Origin: Cryptomeria japonica
Taxonomy: Eukaryota > Streptophyta > Pinopsida > Cupressales > Cupressaceae
Reading direction: 5' to 3'
NCBI RefSeq assembly: GCF_030272615.1
Contig: NC_081406.1
Span: forward strand, 116,159,783 to 116,223,782
Length of the DNA: 64,000 nucleotides
The position numbers were made by a program, and so were the translations under genes. Shown one piece after another: positions 48,566 through 61,479 of this stretch. Position 1 is the stretch's first letter. Every line of letters begins with the position of its first letter. The notes under the pieces are model-generated. The model ran no database searches. It saw only the letters and a list, made by a program, of their open reading frames with translations, and was not told the origin of the DNA.

Positions 48566-48690
48566 AATATAAAGTAATGGAGATAAAGGGAGTAGGGAGA
48601 GAGAAAGAGTGGGGAGGGAAAGAAGAGAGAGAGAGGGATGGGGTATGGAGGAAGGGAGAGAGGGGGAGCATGTTGGTTTGTTATTATTTT
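48093..48690. repeat. (GA)n / GAGGGA-rich purine tract
   Basis: About 600 bp of almost pure purine on the plus strand, with several uninterrupted (GA)n runs. Frames of 170-215 codons on either strand are pure SLSL or REREREG and are artefacts. Confidence 0.97.
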
Positions 48691-48699
48691 AAGTAGTGG

Positions 48700-49290
48700 T
48701 GTTATGTGGGGTCATACAGTGTCATATGACCCCTTAGGACACTATATGACCCCTTAGGTGTTGTTATGGGTCATGTAATGTGTCCTTAGGGGTCATATTG
48801 TGTCCTACCACCCTTTAAGACACCATATGACCCTTTAAGACACCATATGGTGTCGTTATGGGTCATATGGTATTCTAAGGGGTCATATGGTGTCCTATGA
48901 CCCCTTAGGACACCGTATGACCCCTTAGGTGTCGAATTTTGTAAGCAGTATTCTCACTGCTTTTTATATTGTAATAATGGTTCATCTTGCCACCTTGGGA
49001 CACCGTATGACCCCTTAGGACATTATATGCTCCTAAAGGGTCATGTTGTGTTATGTGGGATCTGGAGGGAGGGAGGGAGAGATATGGGGGAGGAAGGGAC
49101 TAAGGGAGAGAAAGGGAAAGAAAAGGGAGGGAGGGAGATGAGGGGAGAGGAAGACATGTCACATGATGTCATTAGGGGTCACGTGGGGTCCTAATTGAGC
49201 CACACATCTATTACAACACCATATGACCCCTTGAGATATCATACATGGTCCGAAGAGGTCATTAGGTGTTATGTGGGGTCCTGAGAGAGA
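48700..49290. repeat. Second GACCCCTTAGGAC repeat array (outer element)
   Basis: Short, irregular inverted units of 'ggtgtcctaaggggtcatat' and its complement. The core word GACCCCTTAGGAC is the same as in the 138-bp satellite of the inner element, although the unit is otherwise different. Confidence 0.8.
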
Positions 49291-49299
49291 GTGAGAGAG

Positions 49300-50598
49300 A
49301 GAGGAATACAATACAATACAATAAGATATCAAAAGATAATATATATCAATATACGTACATACATATATACATATAATACACATAAAATATCAAAAGGCAA
49401 CACACATACACACACATATGTGTGTGTATATATACATAATATATTATTTATTATTATATAATATATAATATATATATTATATATATACACATTATATATA
49501 CCTATATACATGAAATATCATATTTTATATATTATACGTGTATACATATATGTATGCACACACTCACATTGTAAACATAGGCAGAAGTGCATACGCGTTG
49601 TTTCTACCTTTAACACCACATACTCGCTTCTTATTGTAAAGAAAGCCCGTACACGGTTTTGTTTTAAAAATACCCCATACGCGTTGTTTATAGTATAAGG
49701 AGCCCATACATGCTTTTGACTATTTAGGCTTGTGAATAGGCCTGGATGACAAAGCTGGAGGTTGGAAGTTTGATTTCCCTCCATTTCCCTCCTGTTTTAC
49801 GTGTTTTGTTTTATCAACTTGGTTTCTCAACTTTTTCATCATCCGGTTTACGTTTCATCAAGTGGGTATTTCTAAAATGGCCATCATATCTTCACCCATA
49901 TTCTGACCTTTCTAACCATATAATTTGTTTTACATTTTTATTTTTATTTTTTTTAATGGAGGTCCAAACCTGCGAGCACGATAGCCCAGCAAGGGCATGA
50001 ACATATTATTATTGAATTTCTTTTACCAGTGTCTCCATAGTTCTTAGAGACATATGTGTACCATTTTTTTAATAACTTTTAATCTACTAATCCAAATTTA
50101 AAAAACTTTATATATTATTGTATTGCACTTGATTATTCACAATTCAAAAAAAAATTGTATTTTGGATTGTTTTTGGTGCAAGTTATGCTTCGCGCACAAA
50201 CAGGTGCCTGATTTTTTCAGGATGTGCTCGATTGGAAAAATCATAAAAAAAAATAATACTCAACAAAAAATTACAAAAAAATACATAACTTCTAGTGCTC
50301 ACTCTTAACTATCTTTCTGCCAAAGGATTTGTAAAAATACTAAATCTAACTATGACTTTTTTGATGCGCACGTTAGACACTATGTTATGTTTTTTCAGAA
50401 AAAAAAAAAAAAAAGGGTTTGTTTTTCGTGCATGAAGGATTTGACCCCCTTAATCTTATCTAATTTTTAAAAAAATTATTAGTTTGGAAACTAGATTCAG
50501 AGTATTACAATATTTGTTCTTTGAGTATCTTCATATCTTGAGTGGATGGCTCTCAACTTTCTCCTCCAAGTTCAGGTTTACCTGATTTCGAAATAAAG
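49300..50598. other. Right interior of the outer element without gene
   Basis: Contains an AT microsatellite (about 49430-49500), a CA/TG stretch, the second subterminal cluster (catacgcg, cgtacacgg, about 49585-49730) and otherwise AT-rich unique-looking DNA. No coding signal. Confidence 0.5.
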
Positions 50599-50646
50599 TG
50601 TCCACTTATACCCCCCTTTTTGCACATCATCTTGGCGCACTTACCT
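50599..50646 (-). repeat. Right terminal inverted repeat of the outer element
   Basis: Complement reads AGGTAAGTGCGCCAAGATGA then TGTGCAAAAAGGGG...AAGTGGACA; pairs with 31237-31275. Confidence 0.7.
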
Positions 50647-50647
50647 A

Positions 50648-50808
50648 GGTATCATTTTCTTCATGAGAAAGTTTTGGCTAATGATGTGACTTTGGAATGT
50701 GTATCATCACAAGAACAAGTTGCTGATATTTTTACTAAGCCTCTTCCTAAACCTGCATTTGAATTTTTGAGGGAAAAACTTGGAGTTTTCTCTCTTTTCT
50801 CTATTCAG
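50648..50808 (+). pseudogene. Copia pol, last part: end of RNase H
   Basis: Begins mid-domain with RYHFLHEKVLANDVTLECV, then SSQEQVADIFTKPLPKPAFEF and LREKLGVF, the standard copia C terminus (RYHF.RE.V..G...L.YV.T..Q.ADIFTKPL). It continues directly from RTKHIDI at 23952-23970, so 26.7 kb of DNA has been inserted within one domain. It ends at TAA 50809. Confidence 0.95.
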
Positions 50809-51232
50809 TAATGTTCTTCCATGCATGATGTTAGGGGGAGTTTATTTATTCTCTTACATATTATGAACCCTGAGATATTTTTTTCTTAAGACACTTCATG
50901 GTTACTGCATAATGTTTTTAAATTACATGATGAGCTCTATTTGGTCGCTCTTTGGCCTTGTTGTCAAAAAAGGGGGAGACAGTGATTTATTCAGTAATTT
51001 ATTCAATGTTTTTTTCATGGCAGTGTTTCAGATTCATATGTGCAGATTTGCTTATTGTTTATATTATTGGTTTGATATGATTTAATGTTTTTGGCATTTG
51101 TTTGTCAAGAGACGGGATTGGGTAGACACATGATACTGGTTTGATTTGGGCAGACACACGAGTATGCATAATCAACAAAGGTATATAGGTATACAGTTTT
51201 TTTGAGATTCTATGGTTTTTGACACCAATGCC

Positions 51233-51244
51233 AAAGGGGGAGTT
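51233..51244 (+). other. Polypurine tract of the copia element
   Basis: AAAGGGGGAGTT directly precedes the 3' LTR start TGTTGAC, the usual copia arrangement. Confidence 0.85.
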
Positions 51245-53554
51245 TGTTGACCCCTAAGGAATTTTGGCATTTGTGTCAAAAAGATGAGATGGATGTGTGA
51301 TGAGTTGGAAGTGTTTTTTGGGTTCTTATGTGGCATCTTGACATTTGGAAATATATTATATATTTGTTTACTTTTTATCATGTGGCAAAAGTTATATATT
51401 TCCTAAGGTTTATTTTTGGTACCACCACTTAAGTGGTGTGAGCATTTATGAGAAAAGACATGTCATTTCTATCGGCATGTAAGTTATCATTTGGAAGACA
51501 TTTGTAATTATCTTTTTGTTAAACCTAAAGCTCGAACAAGCTAGGGCATGGGCTTGAAGAAGTATGACAATTTTATAGAAGTTTGATGGCAAAAAAAGAT
51601 AGAACAGTTGCTTGGTAGTTGAGAAAAGCCTTGAAAGCGTTGAAGGAGAGTTATTGTGTAGTTCATTTCAGTCTTACTAGGTGCTTTCTTTCCAATTCCG
51701 TTATCCTTGGTTTTATTATTTATACTATCTATTAATAATTAAGGGAAACTGGTCTTTGTTATGAAATCCGTTTCAAATTGTTTGTCAAGGGTTTGTAACA
51801 TTTGTCCTTTGCTTATTTGTTTCAAACCCTAGGTAGGGTTTCTTGAACTGTCTATCCATATTTGAGTTTAATATATCATTTGTTGTATGCTCAGGTTTAA
51901 GTTATTTTGTAAACCCAGGTTGTAAATCTCAATTCATAGGTTTATTATGTCAAGTTAAAAAAAATTACTTGTCCTGTGCATCATTAACTTGTGACACCGT
52001 TAAACTTGTGATTAAGAGGCATACTTTGTTAACCCTAAGAATTGTCGGATTGTTATGGGTTTTGTTTTAATAATCAGTTTTTGTTAATTGATTGCATGGT
52101 TTAGATGGAAAGACAATTCTTTGACAAGTTGTAGAATAGTTTTTCATGTTTCTATTTCAGTTTCTCAGTATGGAGCACTATATATGCATCATTTTGAAAA
52201 TAATTTGGGTGACAGAAAGAAGATATACATTCTTGAAGAGATGGTTATGCACATCAGTTGAAACACGGTTCTTATTTGTGAAGAATATTGTGATTTTGTA
52301 TAATGTATCATTGAGTGTGTATAAGATATGCTAAATGATATATTGTATTAAATCTTATGAGACATTCTTTGTATAGTTTGGATCTCAAATGTTGAAAGAT
52401 CAGAATGTGTATTGACATGAAACAGAGTAAAGACTCTGTATGAAATTCAAAGCATTATTTGTAAATTGTGGAAAAGCTAGTGAGGCATTGGCAGTGATAT
52501 ATATATATATATATATATAGCCAGTGAGGCTTTGTTAATGAGACAAATATACACCCAGTGAGGCACTGCAAAAGAATTTATATTCAGATAAGCTAGTGAG
52601 GCAATTTGAGTGGTTTTATTCCCCACGAGGGTTTCCACTCAGGACATATTCTATGTCAATTTGTTTATGTGCTTTTTGGTCTTTAATATGCTTATATATT
52701 GTTTTTATTATTTTTGATACAAAGTGCAAAAACTTGTGACATTGTTAAACTTGTGATTAAGAGGCATACTATGTTAACCCTAAGGGTTGTCAGATTGTTA
52801 TGGGTTTTGTTTTAATAATCAATTTTTGTTTATTAGTCTCATGGTTTAGATGGAAAGACAATTCTTTGACAAGTTGTAAAACAATTTTTCATGGCAGTTC
52901 TATTTCAGTTTCTCAGTATGGAACACTATATATGCATCATTTTGAAAATATTTTGGGTGACAGAAGAAGATATATATCCTTGAAGAGATGATTATGCACA
53001 TCAGTTGAAACATAGTTGTTATTTGTGAAAAATATTGTGATTTTGTATAATGTATCATTGAGTGTGTATAAGATATGCTAAATGATATATTGTATTAAAT
53101 CATATGAGACATTCTTTGTACAGTTTGGATCTCGAATGTTGAAAGATCAGAATGTGTATTGACATGAAACAAAGTAAAGACTCTTTATAAAATTTAAAGC
53201 ATTATAAGTAAATTATGAAAAACCCTGTGAGGCATTGTCAGTGAGATAATTACATAGCTAGTGAGGCTTTGTTAATGAGATAAATAAACAGCCAGTGAGG
53301 CACTGTAAAAGAAATTTTATTCAGATAATCTAGTGAGGCAATTCGAGTGGTTTTATTCCCCAGGAGGGTTTCCACTCAGGGCATATTTTGTGTCAATTTG
53401 TTTATGTGCTTTTTGGTGTTAACGATGCTTATATGTTGTTTTTATTACTTTTGATACAAAGTGCAAACTTGTTTAAAAGGTTAAATTTTATTATCAACAC
53501 CGATTCACCCCGCCTCCCCCCCTCTCCCCTCTTAGTGTTGATTGTACTCCAACA
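51245..53554 (+). repeat. 3' LTR of the copia element with a 745-bp internal tandem duplication
   Basis: 2310 bp against 1514 bp for the 5' LTR. The surplus is a tandem copy: 51986-52730 and 52731-53475 both begin AACTTGTGAC and run through the 'cagtgaggc' motifs to 'gatacaaagtgcaaa'. The last 80 bp (C-rich run, then TGTACTCCAACA) match the 5' LTR end. Confidence 0.92.
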
Positions 53555-54047
53555 TTAAGTTCCATATGTATTGATTGGTTACAAAGAGAATGGGAAAAGT
53601 CACCTTTTTAGGTGCCCATTTTGGAAATTTGAAGAGGAACCACCTTAGGCGCCCATTTGGGGAAGTTAAAGAATCGTCTATTAGCTATGTGTTTCTTTTC
53701 TTGATTGCTATGTATTGTCTATTAAGAGGGGGCATGAGATTTCCAAGAGGCATCAAAAATGTTGTAAATTGAGGCTTGGGTTAGTTGTTTCATCATATAG
53801 AGTTGAGAGGATTATTTAGAGTTGAGTGGATTATTCAGAGTTGAGTGATTTTGAAGTTGAAAATAATTCTCCTTCATTTGAGAGTTAAGTAGTAGTTCTA
53901 GCTTGCAAGATTGGTAAAGCACATGAGGCTAAGCATTGCAATTTTTGAATTTTATGTTTCATTATATTGAAAAATAGAAAATCAGTTGTTTCTATTCCTA
54001 CAATTTCTTATAATGCTATACATGAATCTTGGGTGGAGTAACCCTCA
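53555..54047 (+). repeat. Long direct repeat, copy 2, right part
   Basis: Starts with the TTAAG duplication and continues the sequence interrupted at 8274, collinear with about 6020-6522 of copy 1 (for example 'gaatgggaaaagtcacc', 'catgaggctaagcattgcaa', 'gtaaccctca'). Confidence 0.8.
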
Positions 54048-56034
54048 TCTAATATTAAGAACATATTTTTGGGTGTGGAAGAGGAGTCCCCTTCATTGTT
54101 TTTAGTGAGTCCATATTTGTAAAGTTAATGTTTAAATATGTTCAAAGTTGTTGAAGTTGCAAAGGCACTTTGCAAAAGCCTGTGAAGGTGAACCTGCAAG
54201 CCATGACAACATTTGTTGGTGATTTCCAAACCTTTTGCCATATCGGCATCCTTTTCGGCATATTTTGTGAGTTCCTTTAACTTTGTTGTTCATCCCATAT
54301 GGACTTTCACATGTTTGATCGATAAATTGATTAAAATCGGCCTTTAATCTACAATTTCAATGTCCTTTTTTGCTTCAACCTACACACTTCTTCATTTGGC
54401 ATAGAATTATAAGCTCTATATAATTACATCAATACTTTCCATGAAAATTTGCAAGAAAATTTGTCCTTTGACATGCATCCTTTCCATGAATACTTGCTAT
54501 CGATCTGCATTTTTACATCAACTGGCATACCTTGGCGTGTATCTACAATTGATTTGTTAGATCTTTTTACATCCACCAATGACTTCACATTCCAACGTGG
54601 TTGGTTATTGCTAAACTTGACGAATTCCAATGACTTCATTTTGACATTTTAAACTTCCTTATTTGATCTTGACCTCGATCTTCTTCCTTTGACATTATTT
54701 TTTGTTGCTCAATTTTCTAGTCCAACCTTTTTCGGCGTTAAATTTATAATTGATTAATCGAAGGAGTTAAGGAAACCTATGAACTTTTTTGGCTTTCCAT
54801 TTTCAGTACTTAGGCATCGCTTTTGCCAGTTTGATGGGTCGACCTTCCATATTTATCAAATCAACTTCATTCCTTGGCACTCCATTCAAAATTATGCTGT
54901 TTAAGTTTGCCTCAATCTTTGCTTTCGCATCCAAATGTGTATTCAATCTTGAAAAGCAATAGAAAATTGACCTTTTGATCTCTAATTATGGCTTCAAATT
55001 CTACAAATTTACATCCAATTCGTCTAGGCAGCAAAATCTATTTGCGCAACCTGCAATATGAGTTTCATTTTCAGTGATGAAGCAGAAAATTCAAATTTTG
55101 GGCTATAGTTTTTGGGGAATTAGCTTTGAACAACAACTTTGTTGGGTGCAACATTTAAATTTTTCTTTTAAAAACCAACAACTTCAAAAAATTCCAACGT
55201 CTAAAATTTGCAGTCGACCTTGCCCTGTTTGGGCAACCTTTCAATTGGTGGGAATTTTTTTTTGGGGGGGGTGACCTGAATATTTGCAAAATGGGTGACA
55301 AGAGTAGCGTTTCTCATTTGAATTCACATTTGCATATGCATATGCATTTGCATTTGCCTTTGTTAGTGACAACTATAAGTCAACACTATTGATTGGTGAA
55401 TCTGTGGATTGTTATCACACTATTTCTCCTCTCATTCCCTTTTATTTTTCTCTCATTTTTCTTTAAAAAATTGTGGAAGACTAGGGAAAGAGTACCAATA
55501 GATAACATAGTTCCAATAACCATCACCTTATTGCCATGTTGACCCCGAAAACATAAAAAATAAATTGTCAGTACATAAATATAAAAATACTAGTAAATAT
55601 TTATTTTAACACCAATACATGTTAACAAATGAATTAGTAGTTGACAACAAAAAAGTAAAAAATATTAACAACTACTGGTACATTTCCTATTTTAATACAA
55701 AATAACTTGCATAAATAATAAACATTTTTATTTTTTTTAAAACTTAATGTTTACATTTGCCACTTTATGCAAGTGGCTAAAAAGTACAAATGTACTCCAA
55801 TTACAATTACATATGCACAGCTATTGGTGCATTACATTACATAAAAACAATCAACTTTAGACTTCTTAGACACTCAAGTGTACATTCTTCCAAATATCAC
55901 TTCATAGCTTCATGCATTAAATGGATCTACATTTGGTACCTGCATTTGCAACAACTGGTGTAAGGCTCCCCAGTAACTAAGAATTTGCATAAAATCAAAT
56001 TAAAAAAACCAAGTTTCATTCAAAGCATAGAAGA
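54048..56034. other. No gene recognised
   Basis: About 2 kb of mixed AT-rich DNA with scattered 'tttgcatttgcatatgcatttgc' runs (about 55325-55360) and a G-run at 55260. Short frames lack motifs. I see no repeat boundary or RNA gene. Confidence 0.45.
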
Positions 56035-57208
56035 AAATTGAACAATTTGAAGCAATGGAGGACTGCATATTTAATATGACATGACTGACTGTTTCCCACA
56101 AAAATTCAAATTTGAAAATAGCTAGCTACCACAATTGAATGCATTACAGATTCGAATTATATTATAAGAGAATTTTTTGTGTCACTTTTATTACAATCCA
56201 ATTCATTGCATATTCTTGAGCTCTGCAAATACCCTCTGCACATTCCATATTCAAGGGCACACATTCAGGTTGGTACACACAAAATAACTAAATTCCCTCT
56301 GCAGTCAACGTTAAATGCTATAAATATTTCAATTGAAATTATGTTGTTTTCAATAAACCAACATTTCTTTCAATATAGTCACTGTAAATAATATTAACAA
56401 CCATATTGGATGTCCAATGATGGTTTAGCTCCTTCATAGCTGCATTATGCTTTGTCTATTGATGATTTCTTTGTATGCGTTTTAGGGTTTCATTGAACAA
56501 TGCTCTGTTTCAATTTAATAATGCCGAAATTCTCACAGAGAATGGCAAAACAATTGAATATCTCTTCGTTTTCTTTGAAACCCCTTCATTATTTTTTATT
56601 TTATTTTATGGTTGCATTGTTAAATGGTGTTTCTCTATTTATAATGCCAAAATCCTCACAGAGAATGGCAAAACAATTAAATATCTCTTCATTTTCTTCG
56701 AAACCCCATCATTATTTATCATTTCATTTTATGGGTGCGCTGTTAAATGGTGTATCTCTGTTTATAATGCCAAAATAATTACAGAGAATGCAAAACACAC
56801 ACACACAAACACACATATATAATTGTGTGTGTATTATTGTCGTCATATAACAACCTTCTCACATACACGTTACGGGCCACTTGGCACGAATTACCGCCAA
56901 CTACATTGCCCTAAAAACTTTGGGAAATAAATATTTTGTGAGGCATTTTCATTGTTTGCTTTGCCTTCAATTTGCTAATATACTCACTGTAATTAATATT
57001 ATCAGACATACAATATATTACTTCCAATAAATTTCATATGGCAAATATAACAACATCATTCAATTATTAGTCATTTGAGAAATGAATTTGCATCTTAATA
57101 CTATATCAACATTATCCAGTTTTTAATCACGTAATAGTTACATCTTTCACTCATGCATCTCGTGCTTCTAGTTTATCTCCTTTCTATATAATGTTTCAAG
57201 TTCTGTAC

Positions 57209-57251
<43 letters not shown>

Positions 57252-57600
57252 TCACAACACCATTTTATTTGTTGAAACATGTTCAATGATGTAATTGTTC
57301 ACTATCTAATAGAATATCAACAATATCTAATTTTCAATCACATCACAATTACATACTTAACTCATGCATGGTTGTTTCGAGTTCTCTGGCTATATGTTTA
57401 TTGTCTATATTATCAAGCATACATAAATAGAGACACATTACCATTTTATTTTGTTCAAAGATGTTCAATGATGGATTTGTACTCATTGGTACCTACAGAA
57501 ATTGATTTGTTTTTCATCATTTATCTCAATGGCATTGAAGGTTTCATTTCAATGATCTATCTCTGTATATATATTTATATAGGCACACACAGTTGCATTT
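56035..57600. repeat. Left inverted-repeat arm flanking the pogo-like gene
   Basis: Blocks here recur as reverse complements on the far side of the transposase. 56044-56250 pairs with 62041-62240, 56245-56440 with 62880-63070, about 57280-57400 with 63310-63430, and 57460-57560 with 63475-63585. A ~122-bp tandem unit (about 56507-56800) has inverted copies at 63650-64000. The block order on the right is not a simple mirror, so the arms have been rearranged. A (GT)n run lies at 57212-57250. Confidence 0.7.
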
Positions 57601-57639
57601 TATCGTTGGTACCTTATCATTGCAGGTTCGTTGAACATA

Positions 57640-60142
57640 ATGACACTAGGTAGAAAGGGAAACAAATGTGTTAGACGTCGAATAGTTAGAGTCACTCGTG
57701 GGGTGCACTTCCCCGATGAAGATAGTTTTGTCCAAAATGAAGACCCAATGACTCTTGTTGTAGATGACCATTCACCTAATAATACAGCTGATGTGGAAAC
57801 TACTGTTGTACATGACCAATCTACTGCATCTTGTAATCCTATTCCAGAAACACCGCAAGTATAGGTGGCCTCAAAGATTCTGAAACCAAAATTGAGCATA
57901 TTTGACATGAAAGAAGCAATATCATGCATAGAAGACAAGCACATGGCTCTTAGAGGCACATCAATCAAGTATGGTATTCCCATTGCCTCTTTGAGGACAT
58001 GGCTGATGGGAACCACAACCACGATTATGAGGGGTACACGCACCATTTTATCAGCAGAGGAGGAGGATGAAGTTGTGCAATGGTGCAAAGACATGGTTGA
58101 AATTGGTCACGGTCTCTAAACCAGTCAACTTCAATCAATTGTTGCCCAAATTACCGAGAATAGGCCTAATCCATTCAAAAATGGGATACCGGGGAGGTCA
58201 TGGTGGGCAGGTTTTAGACAAAGGCACCCTGATCTAATGATGAGAACAACAGAAGGAGTGGACTCTGATAGGGCTATTATGCTTTGACCTTGTATTTTTG
58301 CCTCTTTCTATGACAACTTGGAGGTAATGTACAACCTCAATCACTACGGTAGCAGTTAGATTGGAATTGTGATGACTGGTGTGCAAGCTGGGAGGAATTG
58401 TGGAATGAGAGTGATAGCCAAATTGGACCATAGGTGTTTACCGCACCTAATTTCCAAGAATAGAGAGTGGATTACTATTTTGGCATGTGTTAGTGCATGT
58501 GGTTTCAGCATTCTTGGATTTTATTTGTTCTAATCTAAGAGGCATATCTGAAACTACATTGCAAATTGAGAGCCAGGAGCATGCATGAAAGTCCAACAAC
58601 ATGCATGGATGACAAAGGAGTTGTTCTTAAATTGGTTGGAACATTTTACACGTTCAATCCTTGGTGGATTTTCACCCTCACGTAGGGCCCTACTGATCTT
58701 CGACGGTCATGGTAGCCATGTATCCTTGAAGATAATTGAAGAAGCAAAGCAGATAGGTATAGATTTGGTAACCCTTCCTACTCATACAAGCCACAAACTG
58801 TAGCCACTTGATGTTTTTGTATTCTCACCTTTCAATAATTATTTCAAACAACAGAGGAGTATATGGATGTCAAAGTACCCACAAATTAAAATTGGAAGGG
58901 AAGAGTTGGCAACTCTTGCGAGAAAGGCCTTTGCCCAAGCATTGATACCGACTAATATAATCAATGGCTTCAGTAGGATAGGTATTTGGCCACTTAACTG
59001 ATCCACATTACAAAATGATATGAGGCCAAGTGAGGCATTTGAGGTTGTAGTTGATATACAACCAACTATTGAAACAAAAAATGATGCCACTTCAAGGGAT
59101 GAAGAACCAAAGTATATGGCAGTGGAAGCTTGCTTGCGGTTGGCTGGTTATAATGAGGAAGACATTCAAGATTTTGTAAATGCCATAGCGAAACACAAGC
59201 AACGGTTGAGGGTACAAGTTTGACACCACAAACTACCGAACCAGGTCTGCCCCCACAAACCAGCCAACCAAATGAGGGTTTGGAAAGTACATCAACAAGC
59301 ATGTCTTTGCCAACACAAGCTGTCATACCAGACTGGACCCAAGAAGCAGCCAACTGTGATGATGTAACACTTTCCATGCCAAGTCTGCCAGAAATTGATC
59401 CAGCAGATGTGATACATTACTTCACCAATGCAGTCAATTGGGAGCAACAAGATGGTGTTGATTGTGAAGATGAAATTCACATAAGTGAAGACGAACTTGA
59501 GTTTGTGACATGTACACAATAGGATGGGCAACAAGTGCCAAGGAAAATCACCAGATTATTAAGACTTCCAGTGCAGATAATGAATCAATCTTCACGTGGA
59601 GGTAGGAAAGGGGGCTACGTTTTAGTAGCCAGTCACAGATCTTGACATTTGATGAGTACATTCAAAGAAAAAAAGATAAAGAGGCTAAAAGGAAAAGAGA
59701 TAAGGAATTGGCAGAATAAAAGAAAGAACATATGAGATAGAGGAAGGCACAACTTGAAGAAAAGTGATAGAAAAGGAGGCTATGAGGGTGAAAAAACAGG
59801 CCAAAAAATTGCAAGATTCCTAAGAGAAGTTCATTCAAAGATAATAGAAGACAAAGAAAGATGCAAAAAAAAAGCTTGAGAAGGCGAGGATGAAAGCTGA
59901 AAAGGAAGCCAAGTGTGCAAAGAGGATGAAAGATGTGGCCATAGTTGCAGAACCTCTACCCATCCGACACCCAATTTCTCATGGAAATGATGAACCTCTT
60001 GTCCCCAACCTTTGCAGCTATTAATACTATGCAAGTTGGGACTGTACTTGGATCCTCAGACACCATACAACTTACTTCAGGTGTAAACCAAGCATTGCTT
60101 GCTCAAATAGCAAGTTGCTTACAAACCCCTCCCAACCAATAA
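57640..60142 (+). pseudogene. pogo/Tigger-type (DDE_1) transposase gene, decayed
   Basis: ATG 57640 (MTLGRKGNKCVRRRIVRVTRG), just after an acceptor-like TTGCAG. A TAG at 57862 interrupts the frame. Then come a psq-type helix-turn-helix (FDMKEAISCIEDKHMALRGTS, 'KYGIPIASLRTWL') and a CENP-B/Tc5-like second helix region (SAEEEDEVVQWCKDMVEIGHGL, 'GRSWWAGFRQRHPDL'). In the DDE_1 core the first catalytic block (WNCD.TGVQAGR, about 58345) is shifted by a small deletion. The second block is intact as LLIFDGHGSHVSLKII (about 58697) and the third reads LPTHTSHKL, stop, PLDVFVFSPF (about 58773). An acidic tail (to 59522) and a K/E-rich coiled coil (to about 59960) follow. At least six in-frame stops make it inactive. 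It would have cut and pasted its own inverted-repeat ends. Confidence 0.85.
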
Positions 60143-60504
60143 AACATCATTGTTGGGCCAGACCCTAGTAGGCCACAATCTGGTGGGGTTATATTTGTGA
60201 CATCTCCTCCATTTAATACCCATATGGATAATTGATCGAGTCTGTGATCAATTATATTTTTTGAGCCCTCCGAAGAGAAGATTTTGAGTTTCAATATAAC
60301 TTTGATGTGATTATAGAATGACATGCTGCCATATTTTGCAATGTTTTCAGAACTCCATTGTTTTCACATATCTCAGATGGATATTCCAATGAATTGATGG
60401 TGTTGTTATAAATCTCATATGTTTTTTTTTTAATGTGATATTTCTCATATATCAATTGAACTAATCTCATATAATTCTCACTATCAAAAGAGGCCACATA
60501 AGTG

Positions 60505-60612
60505 TTCAAATTGCTCACTATCAAAAAGGCCATATCAGTGGCATCTGATTATTTAGATGTCACTGATATGTCATCTTTTGATAGTGAGAACTTTGAACAC
60601 TTATAAGTGTTC
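60505..60612. repeat. Hairpin-forming inverted repeat
   Basis: 'tcactatcaaaa.ggccatatcagtg' and its complement 'cactgatatg.catcttttgatagtga' flank about 20 bp, with 'cacataagtgttcaaattg' and its partner outside. It resembles the footprint of a tiny inverted-repeat element. Confidence 0.7.
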
Positions 60613-60683
60613 AAATTGCAGTCATCATATATAAATTGCAGTGTCTAATATGTCTACTAGGTCATTGCATCGAAATGATAAAA

Positions 60684-60858
60684 AGAAGTGTCCTATTTGT
60701 AAAAAGGCACCAGAGAAAGAACTATTTTCTAGTGTCTTACAAGATATCTTGTTAGCTGTCAAGTTTTCCTTGTTGGCAGTATCTACCAAAATATCTTTTA
60801 AGACACTATAAAATAATTTTCTGTCTGATTTTTTTTACAAATGGGACACTTCCTTTTG
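60684..60858. mobile_element. MITE-like foldback element, about 175 bp
   Basis: Starts AAGAAGTGTCCTATTTGTAA and ends TTACAAATGGGACACTTCC. Nearly the whole length pairs with itself (also 'ctagtgtctta'/'taagacacta' and 'gatatcttgttag'/'ctaccaaaatatc'). No coding capacity. The target duplication is unclear in the flanking A/T-rich DNA. Confidence 0.6.
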
Positions 60859-60860
60859 AT

Positions 60861-60897
<37 letters not shown>

Positions 60898-60984
60898 CAT
60901 GAAAACAACAACATAGGCATATAAATGTTGAAATTGAAACAAATTAAAGTCCCAAAAAGAGATGACTGAAACATAAACAAATCA

Positions 60985-61478
60985 TAAATTGCATTGTCTA
61001 ATAGATCATTGCCAAAGTAAAGTCCTAGAAAGAGAAGATTGAAATATAAACAATTCAAAAAATGCATTTTCTACTGGATTTTTTTCTAATGTGAACTAAG
61101 TGTGTTTCTTGCAGCCATATGAACTAAGTGGAGAATTTAAACAAATTGAAACATAAACAATTCAGAAATTGAAACATAAAAAATTCACAAATTGAAACAT
61201 AAACAAATCAGAAATTGCATTGTCTACTAGATCGTTGCCAAAGTAAAGTCCCACAAAGAGAAGATTGAAAGATAAACAATTCACAAAATGCATTTTCTAC
61301 TAGATTTTTTTTCTAATGTGAACTAAGTGTGTTTCTTGCAGCCATATGAACTAAGTGAGGAATTTAAACAAATTGAAACATAAACAATTTAGAAATTGAA
61401 ACATAAACAATTCACAAATTGAAACATAAACAAATCACAAATTGCATTGTCTACTAGATCATTGCCAAAGTAAAGTCA
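60985..61478 (+). repeat. Tandem repeat of about 228 bp, 2.2 copies
   Basis: 'attgcattgtctactagatc.ttgccaaagtaaagtcc' occurs at about 60985, 61212 and 61441, with 'gtgtttcttgcagccatatgaactaagtg' in each full unit. It contains sub-repeats 'aaattgaaacataaacaattca'. Confidence 0.85.
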
Positions 61479-61479
61479 T

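Noticed and set aside
48024-48696. Long frames on both strands of 60-215 codons rich in SL or RE
   Set aside because: They lie wholly in a (GA)n purine tract; repeating dipeptides are artefacts.
59066-59377. 103-codon minus-strand frame
   Set aside because: Shadow of the pogo-like transposase C-terminal region on the plus strand.
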